From positions 560,893 through 624,892 of the forward strand of contig QCOV01000001.1 in the NCBI GenBank assembly GCA_003212795.1: a stretch of 64,000 nt of DNA, read 5' to 3'. Position 1 is the first letter of the stretch. Each line of letters opens with the position of its first letter. The position numbers and the translations under genes are program-made. Source of the DNA: OCS116 cluster bacterium AG-435-F03. Lineage in GTDB: Bacteria; Pseudomonadota; Alphaproteobacteria; MED-G09. Shown here piece after piece: positions 19,867-31,317 of the stretch. The notes under the pieces are model-generated. The model did not search any database. It was not told the DNA's origin and saw only the letters and a program-made list of their open reading frames with translations.

Positions 19867-20879
19867 TAAATATTTTCCTCAATGAGATCACTTATCTTCT
19901 TTGAAACATCTGAACGAGCAAGATTTACACTAAATTGAATAGCGTTTGAAAACCCTAAAAAGTCAGTTCCACCATGACTTTTAACTACTAATCCATTAAG
20001 GCCTAAAAAGAAACCACCATTATTTCCGCGAGGATCAATTTTATCTTTTAGAGATTTAAGGGAATTTTGAGCAATAAACATTCCCAATTTTCCTGTAAGA
20101 CTAGATTTTAAGCTATCAGTTAAATAAAAAGCAATAAGTTTGGCAATTCCTTCAGCTGTTTTTAAAGCAACATTACCAGTAAAACCATCTGTAATAATTA
20201 CATCTGCAGTACCTTTTGATAAATCATCACCCTCAACAAAACCAATAAAATTATCATTAAAGATATTGTTTAATTTATCATTGGCCTCTTGAAGATTATT
20301 AGATCCCTTAATCTCTTCATGACCTATATTTAAGATTGCTATTTTTGGGTTTTCTTTTTTTAAAACACAAATAGCATATGCATACCCCATAATACCAAAT
20401 TGAATTAATTGATTTGGTGAAACATCAATATTTGCCCCTAAATCCAAAACAACTGAATTTCCTTTTGGGTTAGGCCATAAAGCTGTAATTGCAGGTCTTT
20501 CAATTCCATCAACTGTTTTTAATATTAATTTTGATAAGGCCATTAACGCACCTGTATTCCCTGCCGAGAGAACAACATCTGACTCATTATTAGCGCATGA
20601 AGCAATACTCATCCACATAGATGAGTCTTTTCCAATTCTTCTAATTGCATCAGCAGGTTTCGCATCCATTGGAACATAGTTTTCAGTATGAAAGATGGTT
20701 AATTTTTTTTCTAAAGATGGATATTTTTTTAGAACTTTATGAATTTCATTTTCATTACCAAATAAGTTTGCATGAACATTGTCTAACTGATCTAAAGCAT
20801 GATTTAAGCCTTTAACGGTTACCTCTGGCCCAAAATCACCTCCCATCATATCAATTGATATTTTTGTTATATCTGACAA
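19866..20879 (-). CDS. plsX: phosphate acyltransferase PlsX
   Basis: [42 protein letters not shown]. Confidence 0.95.
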   Translation of the reverse strand: MSDITKISIDMMGGDFGPEVTVKGLNHALDQLDNVHANLFGNENEIHKVLKKYPSLEKKLTIFHTENYVPMDAKPADAIRRIGKDSSMWMSIASCANNESDVVLSAGNTGALMALSKLILKTVDGIERPAITALWPNPKGNSVVLDLGANIDVSPNQLIQFGIMGYAYAICVLKKENPKIAILNIGHEEIKGSNNLQEANDKLNNIFNDNFIGFVEGDDLSKGTADVIITDGFTGNVALKTAEGIAKLIAFYLTDSLKSSLTGKLGMFIAQNSLKSLKDKIDPRGNNGGFFLGLNGLVVKSHGGTDFLGFSNAIQFSVNLARSDVSKKISDLIEENI

Positions 20880-20899
20880 GCTTTATTAATTTTAAAGAA

Positions 20900-21442
20900 T
20901 TAAAACTCCCTTTTTGATTCTTCAATTATATCTTTATAAGATTTATTGTTGTACTTATGTATTTTTTTATAAACATATTCGCTTAATTTATGAACTTTAT
21001 TAGTTAACTCTTTATCTAGAGGCCAGATATTTCTTAAAAGGGCCTCGTCAAAAGATTTCCTATCATTAATTGTATTTGAATAAATACTTAATCTTCCATA
21101 CATTGATTTAGCTGCAATTTTCATTTTCTTAGAAAAAGTATTGTCACTGATTCCCAATTCTCTATAAGTTGACTCCAATTCATCTATAAATGTTTCTAAT
21201 AGATTCTGTTTAAATAACTTATTTTCATTATTATTTTGGTCTAAAGAATTAAAAATAATGAAAATATGTAGAATGATAATTTCAAACCTTCCATTAATAT
21301 CGTTTTTAACTTCTAAGTCATTGAAAAACCAATCATTGTATGACTGAACAAGTATTTTCTTGTAAAGCGCTTCATGAGGTAAGTTATATTCTTTAAAATT
21401 TACTTTTTTATAAGAAAATAGATTTTTAAATTTTTTAAACAT
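20900..21442 (-). CDS. ubiquinol-cytochrome c chaperone family protein (CBP3/UQCC1-like)
   Basis: 180 aa; RFEIIILHIFIIFNSL, ETFIDELESTYRELGISDNTFSKKMK. Confidence 0.75.
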   Translation of the reverse strand: MFKKFKNLFSYKKVNFKEYNLPHEALYKKILVQSYNDWFFNDLEVKNDINGRFEIIILHIFIIFNSLDQNNNENKLFKQNLLETFIDELESTYRELGISDNTFSKKMKIAAKSMYGRLSIYSNTINDRKSFDEALLRNIWPLDKELTNKVHKLSEYVYKKIHKYNNKSYKDIIEESKREF

Positions 21443-21518
21443 TTAATTTTGAAATATTGACATAGTTGTAATAAAAGACCATTTCTAATAATGTTTATTT
21501 TAATGTAAATATATAGAT

Positions 21519-21968
21519 ATGAAATTAATTTTTGAAAAATTTATATTTGTTGCCCTATGTTCTACAATAATCAATTGTTCACCAATTGTAGAAAATAGAG
21601 GATATGTCTTTGATAATAAGCTTATCTCGCAAATAGAGGTGGGTAAAACAAATGCTGGACAAGTTTTAAATATATTAGGAACACCATCAACAACATCTAC
21701 TATTGATGCTAAGACTTGGTACTATATTTATAGTAAGGCCGAAACTACCGCATTTTATCAGCCAAGTGTTTCTCAGAGAAGAATAATAACTGTTGGTTTT
21801 AATGATGATAGTAGGGTTACATATTTAGAAGAATATGGATTACAAGACGGAAATATAATTGCCTTTAATTCAAATTCTACACCAACAAGAGGAAGAGAGC
21901 TTACTATTCTTCAACAATTGTTTGGTAACTTAGGAAGATTAGGAGCAGGTAATTTGCCTGGAAATTAA
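21519..21968 (+). CDS. bamE: outer membrane assembly lipoprotein BamE/SmpA-OmlA family
   Basis: Lipobox IINCS, IEVGKTNAGQVLNILGTPSTTSTIDAKTWYYI. Confidence 0.85.
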   Translation: MKLIFEKFIFVALCSTIINCSPIVENRGYVFDNKLISQIEVGKTNAGQVLNILGTPSTTSTIDAKTWYYIYSKAETTAFYQPSVSQRRIITVGFNDDSRVTYLEEYGLQDGNIIAFNSNSTPTRGRELTILQQLFGNLGRLGAGNLPGN

Positions 21969-22303
21969 TGGTAAAAGAAATTAATTTTGAGATTCTTGAT
22001 AGCGCTGCTCAGCAAATTAAGGAAATCATTAAGAATGAAAAATCAGATACTTATCTAAGAATTGAAATTCTTGGAGGTGGTTGTGCGGGCTTTTCATATA
22101 AAATCGATTTAGATAACAACATCAATGATGATGATATAGTTTTATCAAAAGATAGTGTTAAAGTTCTAATAAACAGAGCTTTTATTCCTTATCTAGATGG
22201 CTCAACAATAGAATTTGCTGATGAACTTATTGGAAAATCTTTTAAAATTAATAATCCAAATGCCACATCATCTTGTGGCTGCGGAACTTCTTTTTCAGTC
22301 TAA
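21968..22303 (+). CDS. A-type iron-sulfur cluster assembly/insertion protein (IscA/ErpA)
   Basis: GGGCAGFSYKIDLD ... NPNATSSCGCGTSFSV. Confidence 0.9.
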   Translation: MVKEINFEILDSAAQQIKEIIKNEKSDTYLRIEILGGGCAGFSYKIDLDNNINDDDIVLSKDSVKVLINRAFIPYLDGSTIEFADELIGKSFKINNPNATSSCGCGTSFSV

Positions 22304-23082
22304 TGAAGGTTGCTTCATGGAATGTAAATTCGGTTAGAACAAGGATTGATAATATTCTCGAATGGATTAAGAAAGAAAATCCAGATATTTTATGTCTTCA
22401 AGAAATTAAAGTTATTACAGAAAGCTTTCCAAGAGAGCCTTTTGAAGATTTAGGCTATAACTTAATAATCAATGGTCAAAAAAGTTATAATGGAGTAGCT
22501 ACATTATCAAAATTTTTAATAGAGGAAAATATAACAAAAATACCAAATTTTGATGATGATCAAGCAAGGTATATAGAAACAGTTCATTCCGTAAATTCAA
22601 AAGTAATTCGTATATCAAATATTTATTTACCCAATGGAAATCCCTACCCTGGTGATAAATTTGATTACAAATTAAATTGGATGAAAGCTTTAAAAGAACA
22701 CTTAATTTCACTAAATATTAGAGATGAGTCATTTGTTTTACTTGGTGACTTTAATGTTATTCCTGAAAGTATTGATGCTTATGATGCTGATAAATGGCTA
22801 AATGATGCTCTATTTACTATTGAAACGAGAAAAGAATTTAGAGAAATTGTTTCGTTAGGTTTAAATGATATGTATCGAGCATATAATCCTTTAGCAAAAG
22901 ACTTTACATTTTGGGATTATCAAAGAGGAGCATGGCAAAAAAACGAGGGAATTAGAATAGATCATATTTTGGCATCACCTATTGCGGCTGATCAAATTAG
23001 CAATATAGTTATTGATAAAGAAGAAAGAGATAAGAATAAGCCCTCAGATCATGTTCCAATAATTGCTGAAATCGATCTTTAA
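22303..23082 (+). CDS. xth: exodeoxyribonuclease III
   Basis: MKVASWNVNSVRTRI, LQEIK, GDFNVIPE, GIRIDHILAS, SDHVPI; start at ATG 22303 overlapping the upstream stop (TAATG). Confidence 0.92.
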   Translation: MKVASWNVNSVRTRIDNILEWIKKENPDILCLQEIKVITESFPREPFEDLGYNLIINGQKSYNGVATLSKFLIEENITKIPNFDDDQARYIETVHSVNSKVIRISNIYLPNGNPYPGDKFDYKLNWMKALKEHLISLNIRDESFVLLGDFNVIPESIDAYDADKWLNDALFTIETRKEFREIVSLGLNDMYRAYNPLAKDFTFWDYQRGAWQKNEGIRIDHILASPIAADQISNIVIDKEERDKNKPSDHVPIIAEIDL

Positions 23083-23084
23083 GT

Positions 23085-24809
23085 TTATATATCAGCGTAG
23101 CAATGAGTTTCTTCTTTAGCGCCTGGATGCGTTACCGCACCATATCTAGCTGGACCTACTTGACGAGAGTATTTCCATAATGTACCAGAATTATAGTCTG
23201 TTTTCGGTTTAACCCATTGTTTTTTTCTATTTGATAATTCTTCTTTAGTTAAATCAACTTCTATAGTTCCTGAGTCCGCATCTATTGATATTATATCTCC
23301 ATCTTTTATGAGAGCAATCGGTCCACCATCAGCAGCTTCGGGGCCAACATGACCTATACAAAACCCTCTAGTTCCGCCTGAAAATCTTCCATCAGTAACT
23401 AATGCAACCTTATCTCCTTTTCCCTGTCCATAAAGAGCTGCAGTAGTTGATAACATTTCTCGCATTCCTGGGCCTCCTTTTGGACCTTCATAACGTATAA
23501 CAATTACATCACCATCGTTATAATTTTTGTTTTCTACAGCAATAAAAGCATCTTCTTCACAATCAAAACATCTTGCAGGACCTGTAAATTTTAAATTATC
23601 CATTCCAGCAACTTTAACGATTGCGCCGTCAGGAGCAAAATTACCTTTCAATCCAACTACACCACCTGTCTTTGTAATAGGTTTATTTGCTGGATAAATT
23701 ACTTTTTGAGTAGCATCAAATGTTACCTCTGATATATTTTCTGCAATTGATTTACCGGTTACCGTAAGGCAATCGCCATTTATAAAACCTTCATCTAAGA
23801 GAGTTTTTAATAACATAGGTACTCCTCCAGCTTCATGCATATCTTTTGCAACATAATTACCACCGGGCTTTAAATCTGCAATATATGGAGTAGACTTAAA
23901 AATATCAGCTACATCAAATAAATCAAAATCTATACCGATTTCATTAGCCATTGCTGGTAAGTGTAGTGCTCCATTTGTTGATCCTCCTGTGGCCGCAACA
24001 ACTACTGCCGCATTTATAAATGACTCTCTTGTAACAATATCTCGAGGCCTAATATTATTTTCGAGTAAATCCATAACAGCTTTTCCAGAATCAAAGGCAT
24101 ATTTATCTCTACTTTCATCTGGCGCAGGAGGTCCAGCTGAGTAAGGTAATGCTAGTCCTATTGCTTCAGAAACACATGCCATAGTATTTGCGGTAAATTG
24201 TCCTCCACATGATCCTGCGCTTGGACATGCCACACATTCTAATTCATATAAGTCTTCCTCACTTATTTTACCTGCAGAAAATTCGCCTACTGCTTCAAAT
24301 ACATCAACAACTGTTACATCTTTTCCTTTATAGCTTCCTGGAAGGATAGAGCCTCCATATATAAATACTGATGGAACATTTAATCTTAACATTGCCATCA
24401 TCATACCAGGTAAGGATTTATCACAACCTGCTACTCCAACTAAAGCATCATAACAATGACCTCTCATAGATACCTCTATTGAGTCAGAGATTATCTCTCT
24501 ACTTACTAGAGAAGACTTCATTCCTTGGTGTCCCATAGCAATTCCATCAGTTACAGTAATAGTTGTAAATTCTCTTGGGGTTCCACCCTCTTTTGAAACA
24601 CCTTCTTTAACACTCTTAGATTGCCTCATTAGGGAAATATTACAAGGAGCTGATTCATTCCAACATGTCGCAACACCTATAAAAGGTTTATCTATATCAT
24701 CCTCATCCAAACCCATTGCATAATAATAGGATCTATGAGGGGCTTTTTCAGAGCCTACTCTGACATGCCTACTGGGTAATTTACTATGGTCAAAATTTCT
24801 TTTTTTCAT
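23085..24809 (-). CDS. ilvD: dihydroxy-acid dehydratase
   Basis: [64 protein letters not shown]. Confidence 0.95.
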   Translation of the reverse strand: MKKRNFDHSKLPSRHVRVGSEKAPHRSYYYAMGLDEDDIDKPFIGVATCWNESAPCNISLMRQSKSVKEGVSKEGGTPREFTTITVTDGIAMGHQGMKSSLVSREIISDSIEVSMRGHCYDALVGVAGCDKSLPGMMMAMLRLNVPSVFIYGGSILPGSYKGKDVTVVDVFEAVGEFSAGKISEEDLYELECVACPSAGSCGGQFTANTMACVSEAIGLALPYSAGPPAPDESRDKYAFDSGKAVMDLLENNIRPRDIVTRESFINAAVVVAATGGSTNGALHLPAMANEIGIDFDLFDVADIFKSTPYIADLKPGGNYVAKDMHEAGGVPMLLKTLLDEGFINGDCLTVTGKSIAENISEVTFDATQKVIYPANKPITKTGGVVGLKGNFAPDGAIVKVAGMDNLKFTGPARCFDCEEDAFIAVENKNYNDGDVIVIRYEGPKGGPGMREMLSTTAALYGQGKGDKVALVTDGRFSGGTRGFCIGHVGPEAADGGPIALIKDGDIISIDADSGTIEVDLTKEELSNRKKQWVKPKTDYNSGTLWKYSRQVGPARYGAVTHPGAKEETHCYADI

Positions 24810-24819
24810 TTTAATAATC

Positions 24820-25611
24820 TTAAATTGGTTGTGCTACCATCCACATGTTATCACTTGTAATCTGTTTATCTAAATAATTAAACTTTATAATTTTGTATCC
24901 TGCTTTTTTTACCATCTTCGTCAGAGTAAATGGTGTAAATTGATTTACATGATCAGGAAATCTATAGCCGCACCAATTTTTTCCTCTTACACTTCTATTG
25001 ACTGAAGCATAATTTGGAACCTTTATTATTATACTTCCATCACTAGTTAATGTTTCCTTAAGTTCATCTAAAACTTCAAATGGGTGATGCTCATGCTCTA
25101 GATATGACCTTAAGATTGCGCCCTTAAATTTATTCTTACCATATTCTTTCAAAACATCTGTGGCAGGGGCGCATATAGCTGTTCCCCCTCTTTTTTCAAA
25201 GTTGGTTTTTGCTTCAAAGGCTGATTTTTCTGATATATCTATTCCAAATGGGATAAATTTTTGAGGAATATCATCAAATTTAACACCTGAACCGCATCCA
25301 ATATCAAGAACTTGGCCTTCTTTTATATATTTATCTAATAAAAACAATAATTTATTTCTTTTTATTAAACCTTTAATAGATCTTCTTATTTTTTTTGATA
25401 ATTTTATATCTTTTGAAGGACTAAAGTTTTTCTCCCAGGCGAATTCTTCTTTCATCATTTCATATACTGGAACTTCAGGCATATAAACAAAAGAACATTC
25501 TGAGCATTCTACTAATTCCCAGTTATCATGCATTAAAATACTAATTTCACTATTTTCGGCATTACATAAAGGACAATTTTTCCTTTTTTTTATTTTTATA
25601 TCATTACTCAT
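24820..25611 (-). CDS. class I SAM methyltransferase with N-terminal zinc-ribbon-like CPLC motif
   Basis: CPLCNAEN ... [41 protein letters not shown]. Confidence 0.8.
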   Translation of the reverse strand: MSNDIKIKKRKNCPLCNAENSEISILMHDNWELVECSECSFVYMPEVPVYEMMKEEFAWEKNFSPSKDIKLSKKIRRSIKGLIKRNKLLFLLDKYIKEGQVLDIGCGSGVKFDDIPQKFIPFGIDISEKSAFEAKTNFEKRGGTAICAPATDVLKEYGKNKFKGAILRSYLEHEHHPFEVLDELKETLTSDGSIIIKVPNYASVNRSVRGKNWCGYRFPDHVNQFTPFTLTKMVKKAGYKIIKFNYLDKQITSDNMWMVAQPI

Positions 25612-25613
25612 TA

Positions 25614-28256
25614 TTATTTAATAAGCTTCTTAATAAGCTCCTTTGACGATAATAGTCTTTCTTTATTCTGCATCATATCTTCTATTTTAATTTTATTTTC
25701 TTCAACAACTTTTTTCGGTGCTTTAACAATAAAATCCTTATTTTTAAGGCGGTTAGATATTGAGTTTATTTCTTTTTCAAGCTTCTCCTCTTCTTTGATT
25801 ACCCTGCTAAGCTCAGCTGTAAGATCAATACTAGTAGGAATAAGTAAAGAGAATCGAGAATTATTTACATTAAATTTAGCTGATTTATCAGAAAAATCTG
25901 AAACTTCAGTTATATATGAAATATTGGCAATTTTTGCTAAATAAAACTCCAAATTCTTTATTTTTAATGCTTCTGAGTTATTTATAACTTCTATTGCGAG
26001 TTTTTCTTTTGGTTTTATATTCAATTCAACTCTTATTGATCTGATATTTGAAATTATTTCTATTAAGTCATTTATTTCATCACCTAAATTATTATGACCA
26101 TCAACTAAGGATATCTCTCTCCATTTTTGAATAATCAATGGATTATCTCTCTTCTTAATATTTTGCCATATTTCTTCAGTAATGAATGGCATAAATGGAT
26201 GCAATGAGATTAGTATTGAGTCCAATATAAATGAACATGTTTCTTTAATTTCATTGGCGTATTTGTCATCTTCTTCTGAAAGATGGGGCTTAATTAACTC
26301 TATATACCAATCACAAAATGTTCCCCAAATAAATTGGTATATAATATTTGCAGCATCATTAAATCGGTATTCTGTTATATTTATTTCTAATTGAGATTGC
26401 ATTTCAACAAATTCATTTAAAATCCAGATATTTAGTGGATATTCAAGAGAATTTTTGTCAAAACTGTTGAAATTATTAATATCATTCATTTCACAAAATC
26501 TTGATGCATTCCAAATTTTAGTACCAAAATTTCTGTAACCCTGAACTCTAGATTCAGATAACCTTACATCTCTTCCTTGTGCTGCCATTGCAGTAAGAGT
26601 AAAGCGAAGTGAGTCAGCTCCATACTTATCTATAAGATCTAAGGGATCAACAATATTGCCTTTTGATTTCGACATTTTTTGACCCTTTTCATCTCTTACT
26701 AAAGCATGGATATACACTTCAGAAAAAGGTCTTTTTCCCATAAAATGAATCCCCATCATCATCATGCGGGCAACCCAAAAAAATATTATATCAAACCCTG
26801 TTACAAGCAGATTTGTAGGATAATATTTTTCAATTTCCACAGTTTCTTCTGGCCAACCTAAAGTTGAAAAAGGCCAAAGCGCAGAAGAAAACCAAGTATC
26901 AAGAACATCCTCATCTTGATAAATTTCTATATCTTTACCAAATTCTTTTTTTGCAATCGAAAAAGCCTCTTTCTCATTATGAGCAACAATTATTTTTCCA
27001 TCTTTTGTGTACCATGCAGGTATTCTGTGTCCCCACCATAACTGACGAGAAATACACCAAGGTTGAATATTTTCTAGCCATTCATAATAAGTTTTTGACC
27101 AATTAGATGGAATAAATTTCATATCACCTGATTTCACAGAATCTAGAGCTGGTTTAGCTAATGTTTTTGCATCTACATACCATTGCTCTGTCAAATAAGG
27201 TTCGATAACAACATCAGATCTATCACCATGGGGAACAGAATTATTATATTTCTCTTCTTTTTCTAAATAGCCTTCTTTAGAGAGCATTTTCAATAATTTT
27301 GATCGCGCTTCAAATCTATCAAGACCTTGCCATTCTTTATCTACATTTTGATTTAATTTACCATCTATATCCAAGATAGACAGCATTTCTAAATTATTTC
27401 TTTTTCCAACTTCGAAATCATTAAAATCATGTGCAGGTGTAATTTTTACAGCCCCACTACCTTGCTCGGGATCAGCATATTCATCAGTTATGATTTTTAT
27501 AGATCTACCGATAATAGGAATAATAACATCTTTTCCAATCAGATCTGTATATCTATTATCACTTGGATGAACAGCTATTGCTGTATCACCAAACATTGTT
27601 TCTGGTCTTGTTGTTGCAATTGTAATTGATTCCTTAGAGCCTTTGATTGGGTAATTTATGTACCATAGACAACCATCAACTTCTTTTTGAACAACTTCTA
27701 AGTCAGATATAGCTGTTCTTAACTGTGGATCCCAGTTAACAAGCCTTTTATCTTTATAGATTAAGCCTTCATTATATAAATCTACAAATACTTTATTGAC
27801 TGCAAGACTAAGACCTTCATCCATAGTAAAGCGCTCTCTACTCCAATCACATGATGCGCCTAGCCTTCGTAGTTGATTAGTAATTATGCTTCCAGATTCT
27901 TCTTTCCATTTCCAGATTTCATCAATAAATTTTTTCCTCCCAAGTTCAATCCTTGAAGGTTTATTTTCGGAATCAAGCTTTCTTTCAACAACCATTTGAG
28001 TAGCAATTCCTGCATGATCAGTTCCAGTTTGCCATAAAACATCCTCACCTAGCATTCTTTTGTATCTAACAATTATATCTTGAAGTGTATTATTTAATGC
28101 ATGCCCCATATGTAGACTACCAGTGACATTGGGTGGTGGAATTACTATTGAAAAAGGCTGGTTATTTGTTAAGCCACATTTAAAATAACCCTCAGTTTCC
28201 CAATAATTATATAGCCTAGCTTCCGCTTCTTTAGGATCATAACTCTTGTTAAGCAT
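25614..28256 (-). CDS. valS: valyl-tRNA synthetase
   Basis: PPPNVTGSLHMGHALN (HIGH), KMSKSKGN (KMSKS), C-terminal coiled coil. Confidence 0.95.
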   Translation of the reverse strand: MLNKSYDPKEAEARLYNYWETEGYFKCGLTNNQPFSIVIPPPNVTGSLHMGHALNNTLQDIIVRYKRMLGEDVLWQTGTDHAGIATQMVVERKLDSENKPSRIELGRKKFIDEIWKWKEESGSIITNQLRRLGASCDWSRERFTMDEGLSLAVNKVFVDLYNEGLIYKDKRLVNWDPQLRTAISDLEVVQKEVDGCLWYINYPIKGSKESITIATTRPETMFGDTAIAVHPSDNRYTDLIGKDVIIPIIGRSIKIITDEYADPEQGSGAVKITPAHDFNDFEVGKRNNLEMLSILDIDGKLNQNVDKEWQGLDRFEARSKLLKMLSKEGYLEKEEKYNNSVPHGDRSDVVIEPYLTEQWYVDAKTLAKPALDSVKSGDMKFIPSNWSKTYYEWLENIQPWCISRQLWWGHRIPAWYTKDGKIIVAHNEKEAFSIAKKEFGKDIEIYQDEDVLDTWFSSALWPFSTLGWPEETVEIEKYYPTNLLVTGFDIIFFWVARMMMMGIHFMGKRPFSEVYIHALVRDEKGQKMSKSKGNIVDPLDLIDKYGADSLRFTLTAMAAQGRDVRLSESRVQGYRNFGTKIWNASRFCEMNDINNFNSFDKNSLEYPLNIWILNEFVEMQSQLEINITEYRFNDAANIIYQFIWGTFCDWYIELIKPHLSEEDDKYANEIKETCSFILDSILISLHPFMPFITEEIWQNIKKRDNPLIIQKWREISLVDGHNNLGDEINDLIEIISNIRSIRVELNIKPKEKLAIEVINNSEALKIKNLEFYLAKIANISYITEVSDFSDKSAKFNVNNSRFSLLIPTSIDLTAELSRVIKEEEKLEKEINSISNRLKNKDFIVKAPKKVVEENKIKIEDMMQNKERLLSSKELIKKLIK

Positions 28257-28257
28257 T

Positions 28258-28623
28258 TTAATTACGTTTTTTAAATAGTTTTGATATTTCCTGTTTAACA
28301 GATTCTTCTACAATTGGTCTTAGATTTCTTGAAAACCAATCCTCGATAGAATCTTTTACAGCTTCCCTAATAACATTATCTATAGATATGTCTCCACCTT
28401 CAAATATATCGGCAATATTATCGTTATTATCTTGAATGTCTGTATCTTCTTCAACTTCTGTATCATCAATAATATCTGTAAGTTCAAAAACATTATCATC
28501 AACGACATCATTATCTTCTTCATTATTCGATACATCTTTATCGCTAGCAATAACATCTTTAATGGATGATAATATTTCATCTACTGATGGTTCGTCTTTT
28601 TCGTTATCTTGACTCATAAACAC
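28258..28623 (-). CDS. DUF2497/PopZ-like acidic polar organizing protein
   Basis: N-term EPSVDEILSSIKDVIASD, long acidic middle, C-term DSIEDWFSRNLRPIVEESVKQEISKLF. Confidence 0.8.
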   Translation of the reverse strand: MFMSQDNEKDEPSVDEILSSIKDVIASDKDVSNNEEDNDVVDDNVFELTDIIDDTEVEEDTDIQDNNDNIADIFEGGDISIDNVIREAVKDSIEDWFSRNLRPIVEESVKQEISKLFKKRN

Positions 28624-28647
28624 ATCTTATAGGATAGATTAATGATA

Positions 28648-30018
28648 TCAATCAACATTTCCTATTACTTTAATTCTATTAGGGCCAATTTTAATTGTCT
28701 TAACTCTTTTGTAATTTTTATTTGGATCATATTTTATTATATCCATATTAAGATTTTCTGGAGTTAATGTTCCTAAATAATAAGACAGACGAAAAAGAGA
28801 TATATTTGAATCATTTTTTGCAGTCACTAATGAAACTCTAGCATCTAAATATTCTTGCTCAGCGTCGAGTATATCTAAAGTCGTTCTTGTTCCTAATTGA
28901 AATTCCTGCTTAACACCTTCAAGCGCAATATCAGTTGCTTGTGTTTGTTTCTCGGTAGCTGAAATTCTAAGTTTTGAAGCATTATATTCAGCAAAAGATT
29001 TTTTTACAAAACCTCTGATCTTTCTTTTTCCATCAATAATTAAATATTTATCCCTTGAATTAATTTCTTGAGCCTTCCTTATATTTGACCAATTCAATCC
29101 ACCATAAAAAATAGGTATTTTTACTTGCCCTGTAATTTGATACTGGTCAATATCATCGGACATAAGAAAAGATTGGTCTTCCGCATAAATATATTCTCCT
29201 CTTAATGATAATTGAGGTGAAAGCATGCTTTTTTTAGATGAAACATTGTAGCCAGATGATTTTTCAATGCTTTCATAATATTTTAATTGAGGGTTATTTT
29301 TTAAAGCGATCGAAATTGCTTCATTTTCATTTTGTGGCAAATCAAATTCTTTATTCCATTCTTCAAGGTTATTAGGATTTAATCCAATTATTGATCTGTA
29401 ATCCGCTTCCCTAGCCTTTAATAGACTTCTAGCATCAGCTAAATTTGATTGTGCCTGAGATAACCTTGCTTCTGCTTGCGCAACATCAGTTAATGTTAAT
29501 TCGCCAACTTCAAATTGTATTTTTGTAGCTTCTAATCGTTCACTCAGCACTTCAAAGTTATTCTGCTGTAATTTCACAATCTGTTCAGTTTTCAAATAAT
29601 TAAAATAAGCTTGAGCAGCTTCAAATAAAATACTTTGCTCTGAGTCTCTAAGGCTTTGTCTTCCTGCAGCAACAAGATTTATTGCGCTTAATCTATCATT
29701 AATTAACTTACCGCCTGAAAATATTTTTTGATTAATAAGAAGTGATCCTGCTAAAGGGTTAGTTTTAATTTTATTTAATTCACCATATTCAAGTGTATTT
29801 TCACTATAACTTCCAACAACCTCAATGCTTGGAAAAAATTGTGAAGAAGCAGCACTAACATTCTCATCTAATGATCTTAATTCTGCTCTTTTAGAGTTAA
29901 TTATAGGATTATTAATATAAGCGTTTGATAGGGCTGATGATAATGTTTCTGCTTTAGTATTGCTCACACCTAAAATAACTATTAAACCTATTATTATAAA
30001 TTTATTCATTTGTAACAC
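28648..30018 (-). CDS. TolC family outer membrane efflux protein
   Basis: ETLSSALSNAYINNPIINSKRAELRSLDENV, VGELTLTDVAQAEARLSQAQSNLADARS, LGTRTTLDILDAEQEYLDARVSLV. Confidence 0.9.
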   Translation of the reverse strand: MLQMNKFIIIGLIVILGVSNTKAETLSSALSNAYINNPIINSKRAELRSLDENVSAASSQFFPSIEVVGSYSENTLEYGELNKIKTNPLAGSLLINQKIFSGGKLINDRLSAINLVAAGRQSLRDSEQSILFEAAQAYFNYLKTEQIVKLQQNNFEVLSERLEATKIQFEVGELTLTDVAQAEARLSQAQSNLADARSLLKAREADYRSIIGLNPNNLEEWNKEFDLPQNENEAISIALKNNPQLKYYESIEKSSGYNVSSKKSMLSPQLSLRGEYIYAEDQSFLMSDDIDQYQITGQVKIPIFYGGLNWSNIRKAQEINSRDKYLIIDGKRKIRGFVKKSFAEYNASKLRISATEKQTQATDIALEGVKQEFQLGTRTTLDILDAEQEYLDARVSLVTAKNDSNISLFRLSYYLGTLTPENLNMDIIKYDPNKNYKRVKTIKIGPNRIKVIGNVD

Positions 30019-30025
30019 CTTAAAA

Positions 30026-30041
30026 ATGACGCATGCGTCAT
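30026..30041. promoter_or_regulatory. perfect 16-bp palindrome ATGACGCATGCGTCAT just upstream of the tolC-like start codon
   Basis: Exact inverted repeat, 7 nt from the start codon on the minus strand. Confidence 0.6.
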
Positions 30042-30145
30042 CTTTATAAATAATTACATTATAAAGTAAAGAGAATTTCTAATTAGCCTTATTTTTACTT
30101 CAAATATGAACATTCAAATGATAACTATACATATACCACAAATGA

Positions 30146-30219
30146 GGCCACGTGGCGGAGTGGTTACGCAGCGGCCTGCAAAGCCGTGGACATCAGTTCG
30201 AATCTGATCGTGGCCTCCA
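30146..30219 (+). tRNA. tRNA-Cys(GCA)
   Basis: GGCCACGTGGCGGAGTGG...GCGGC-CTGCAAA-GCCGT...GTTCGAATC...CGTGGCCTCCA. Confidence 0.93.
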
Positions 30220-30237
30220 TTTTTAGGATTCAATAAT

Positions 30238-31314
30238 ATGAATAAATTAAATAATAGTATTGTTTTTCCCTGCGGATTAAGTATGAAAAACAGATTTATG
30301 TTAGCACCATTAACAAACACACAAAGTTTTGAAGACGGAAAATTATCAGATGACGAATTTACATGGCTTACACTCAGAGCAAAAGGTAATTTTGGTATCA
30401 CTATGTCTTGCGCTTCACATGTTCAAGAGATAGGTAAAGGTTTTCCAGGTCAGTTAGGAATATTTGATGATAAACATATAGATGGACTAAAAAGACTTAC
30501 TGATGAAATAAGAAAATATGAAAGTTTATCTGTAGCTCAACTTCATCATGCAGGCATGAGATCTCCTGAGGATATTATTGGTGATAAGCCTGTTTGCCCT
30601 TCAGCAGATGAAGAAACTAAATCAAGATCGTTATCTAATGAAGAAGTTAATTTTTTAAGAGATGATTTTATTAACGCAGCAATAAGAGCAAAAAAATCTG
30701 GATATGATGGTATAGAATTGCATGGCGCGCATGGATATATTTTATGTCAGTTTTTAAGTTCATCAATTAATAAAAGAAAAGATGAATATGGTGGGTCACT
30801 TGAAAATAGATCAAGAATAATTTTTGAAATTATTGACGGCATAAGGTCAGAATGTGGAAAAGATTTTCTTCTTGGAATAAGGCTATCTGCTGAAAGATTT
30901 GGAATTAAGCTAGCTGAAAGTAAAATACTATGTCAAAAGTTAATTGATGATGGAAAAATTGATTTTTTAGATATTTCTTTATGGGATTCATTTAAAGACC
31001 CCGTTGAAGAAGAACATAAGGGCAAAACTCTTTTACAACACTTTACTGAATTAAATAGAAAAGAAGTTCTTCTGACTGTTGCTGGTAATATAAGAACTGG
31101 AGAAGATGTTAATAAAATAATTTCATCTAATGTTGATTTTGTTACCGTAGGAAGAGCAGCTATTTTGCATCATGATTTTCCAAATAAAGTTTTAGAGAAT
31201 CAGAATTTTATTCCTATTGATACGCCCTCACCTAAAGAACATCTAAGAAAAGAAGGATTAAGCGAGAAATTTATTGAATATTTAAAGGTTTTCAAGGGTT
31301 TTGTTGAAGAATAA
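30238..31314 (+). CDS. NADH:flavin oxidoreductase (old yellow enzyme family)
   Basis: MKNRFMLAPLTNTQSFEDG, QLHHAGMRS, GYDGIELHGAHGYILCQFLSSSINKRKDEYGGSLENRSR. Confidence 0.92.
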   Translation: MNKLNNSIVFPCGLSMKNRFMLAPLTNTQSFEDGKLSDDEFTWLTLRAKGNFGITMSCASHVQEIGKGFPGQLGIFDDKHIDGLKRLTDEIRKYESLSVAQLHHAGMRSPEDIIGDKPVCPSADEETKSRSLSNEEVNFLRDDFINAAIRAKKSGYDGIELHGAHGYILCQFLSSSINKRKDEYGGSLENRSRIIFEIIDGIRSECGKDFLLGIRLSAERFGIKLAESKILCQKLIDDGKIDFLDISLWDSFKDPVEEEHKGKTLLQHFTELNRKEVLLTVAGNIRTGEDVNKIISSNVDFVTVGRAAILHHDFPNKVLENQNFIPIDTPSPKEHLRKEGLSEKFIEYLKVFKGFVEE

Positions 31315-31317
31315 GGT

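Noticed and set aside
30114-30401. 95-aa minus-strand ORF spanning tRNA-Cys
   Set aside because: Overlaps tRNA-Cys and the OYE start antisense; its HDQIRTDVHGFAGRCVTTPP stretch is the antisense read of the tRNA, a common annotation artefact.
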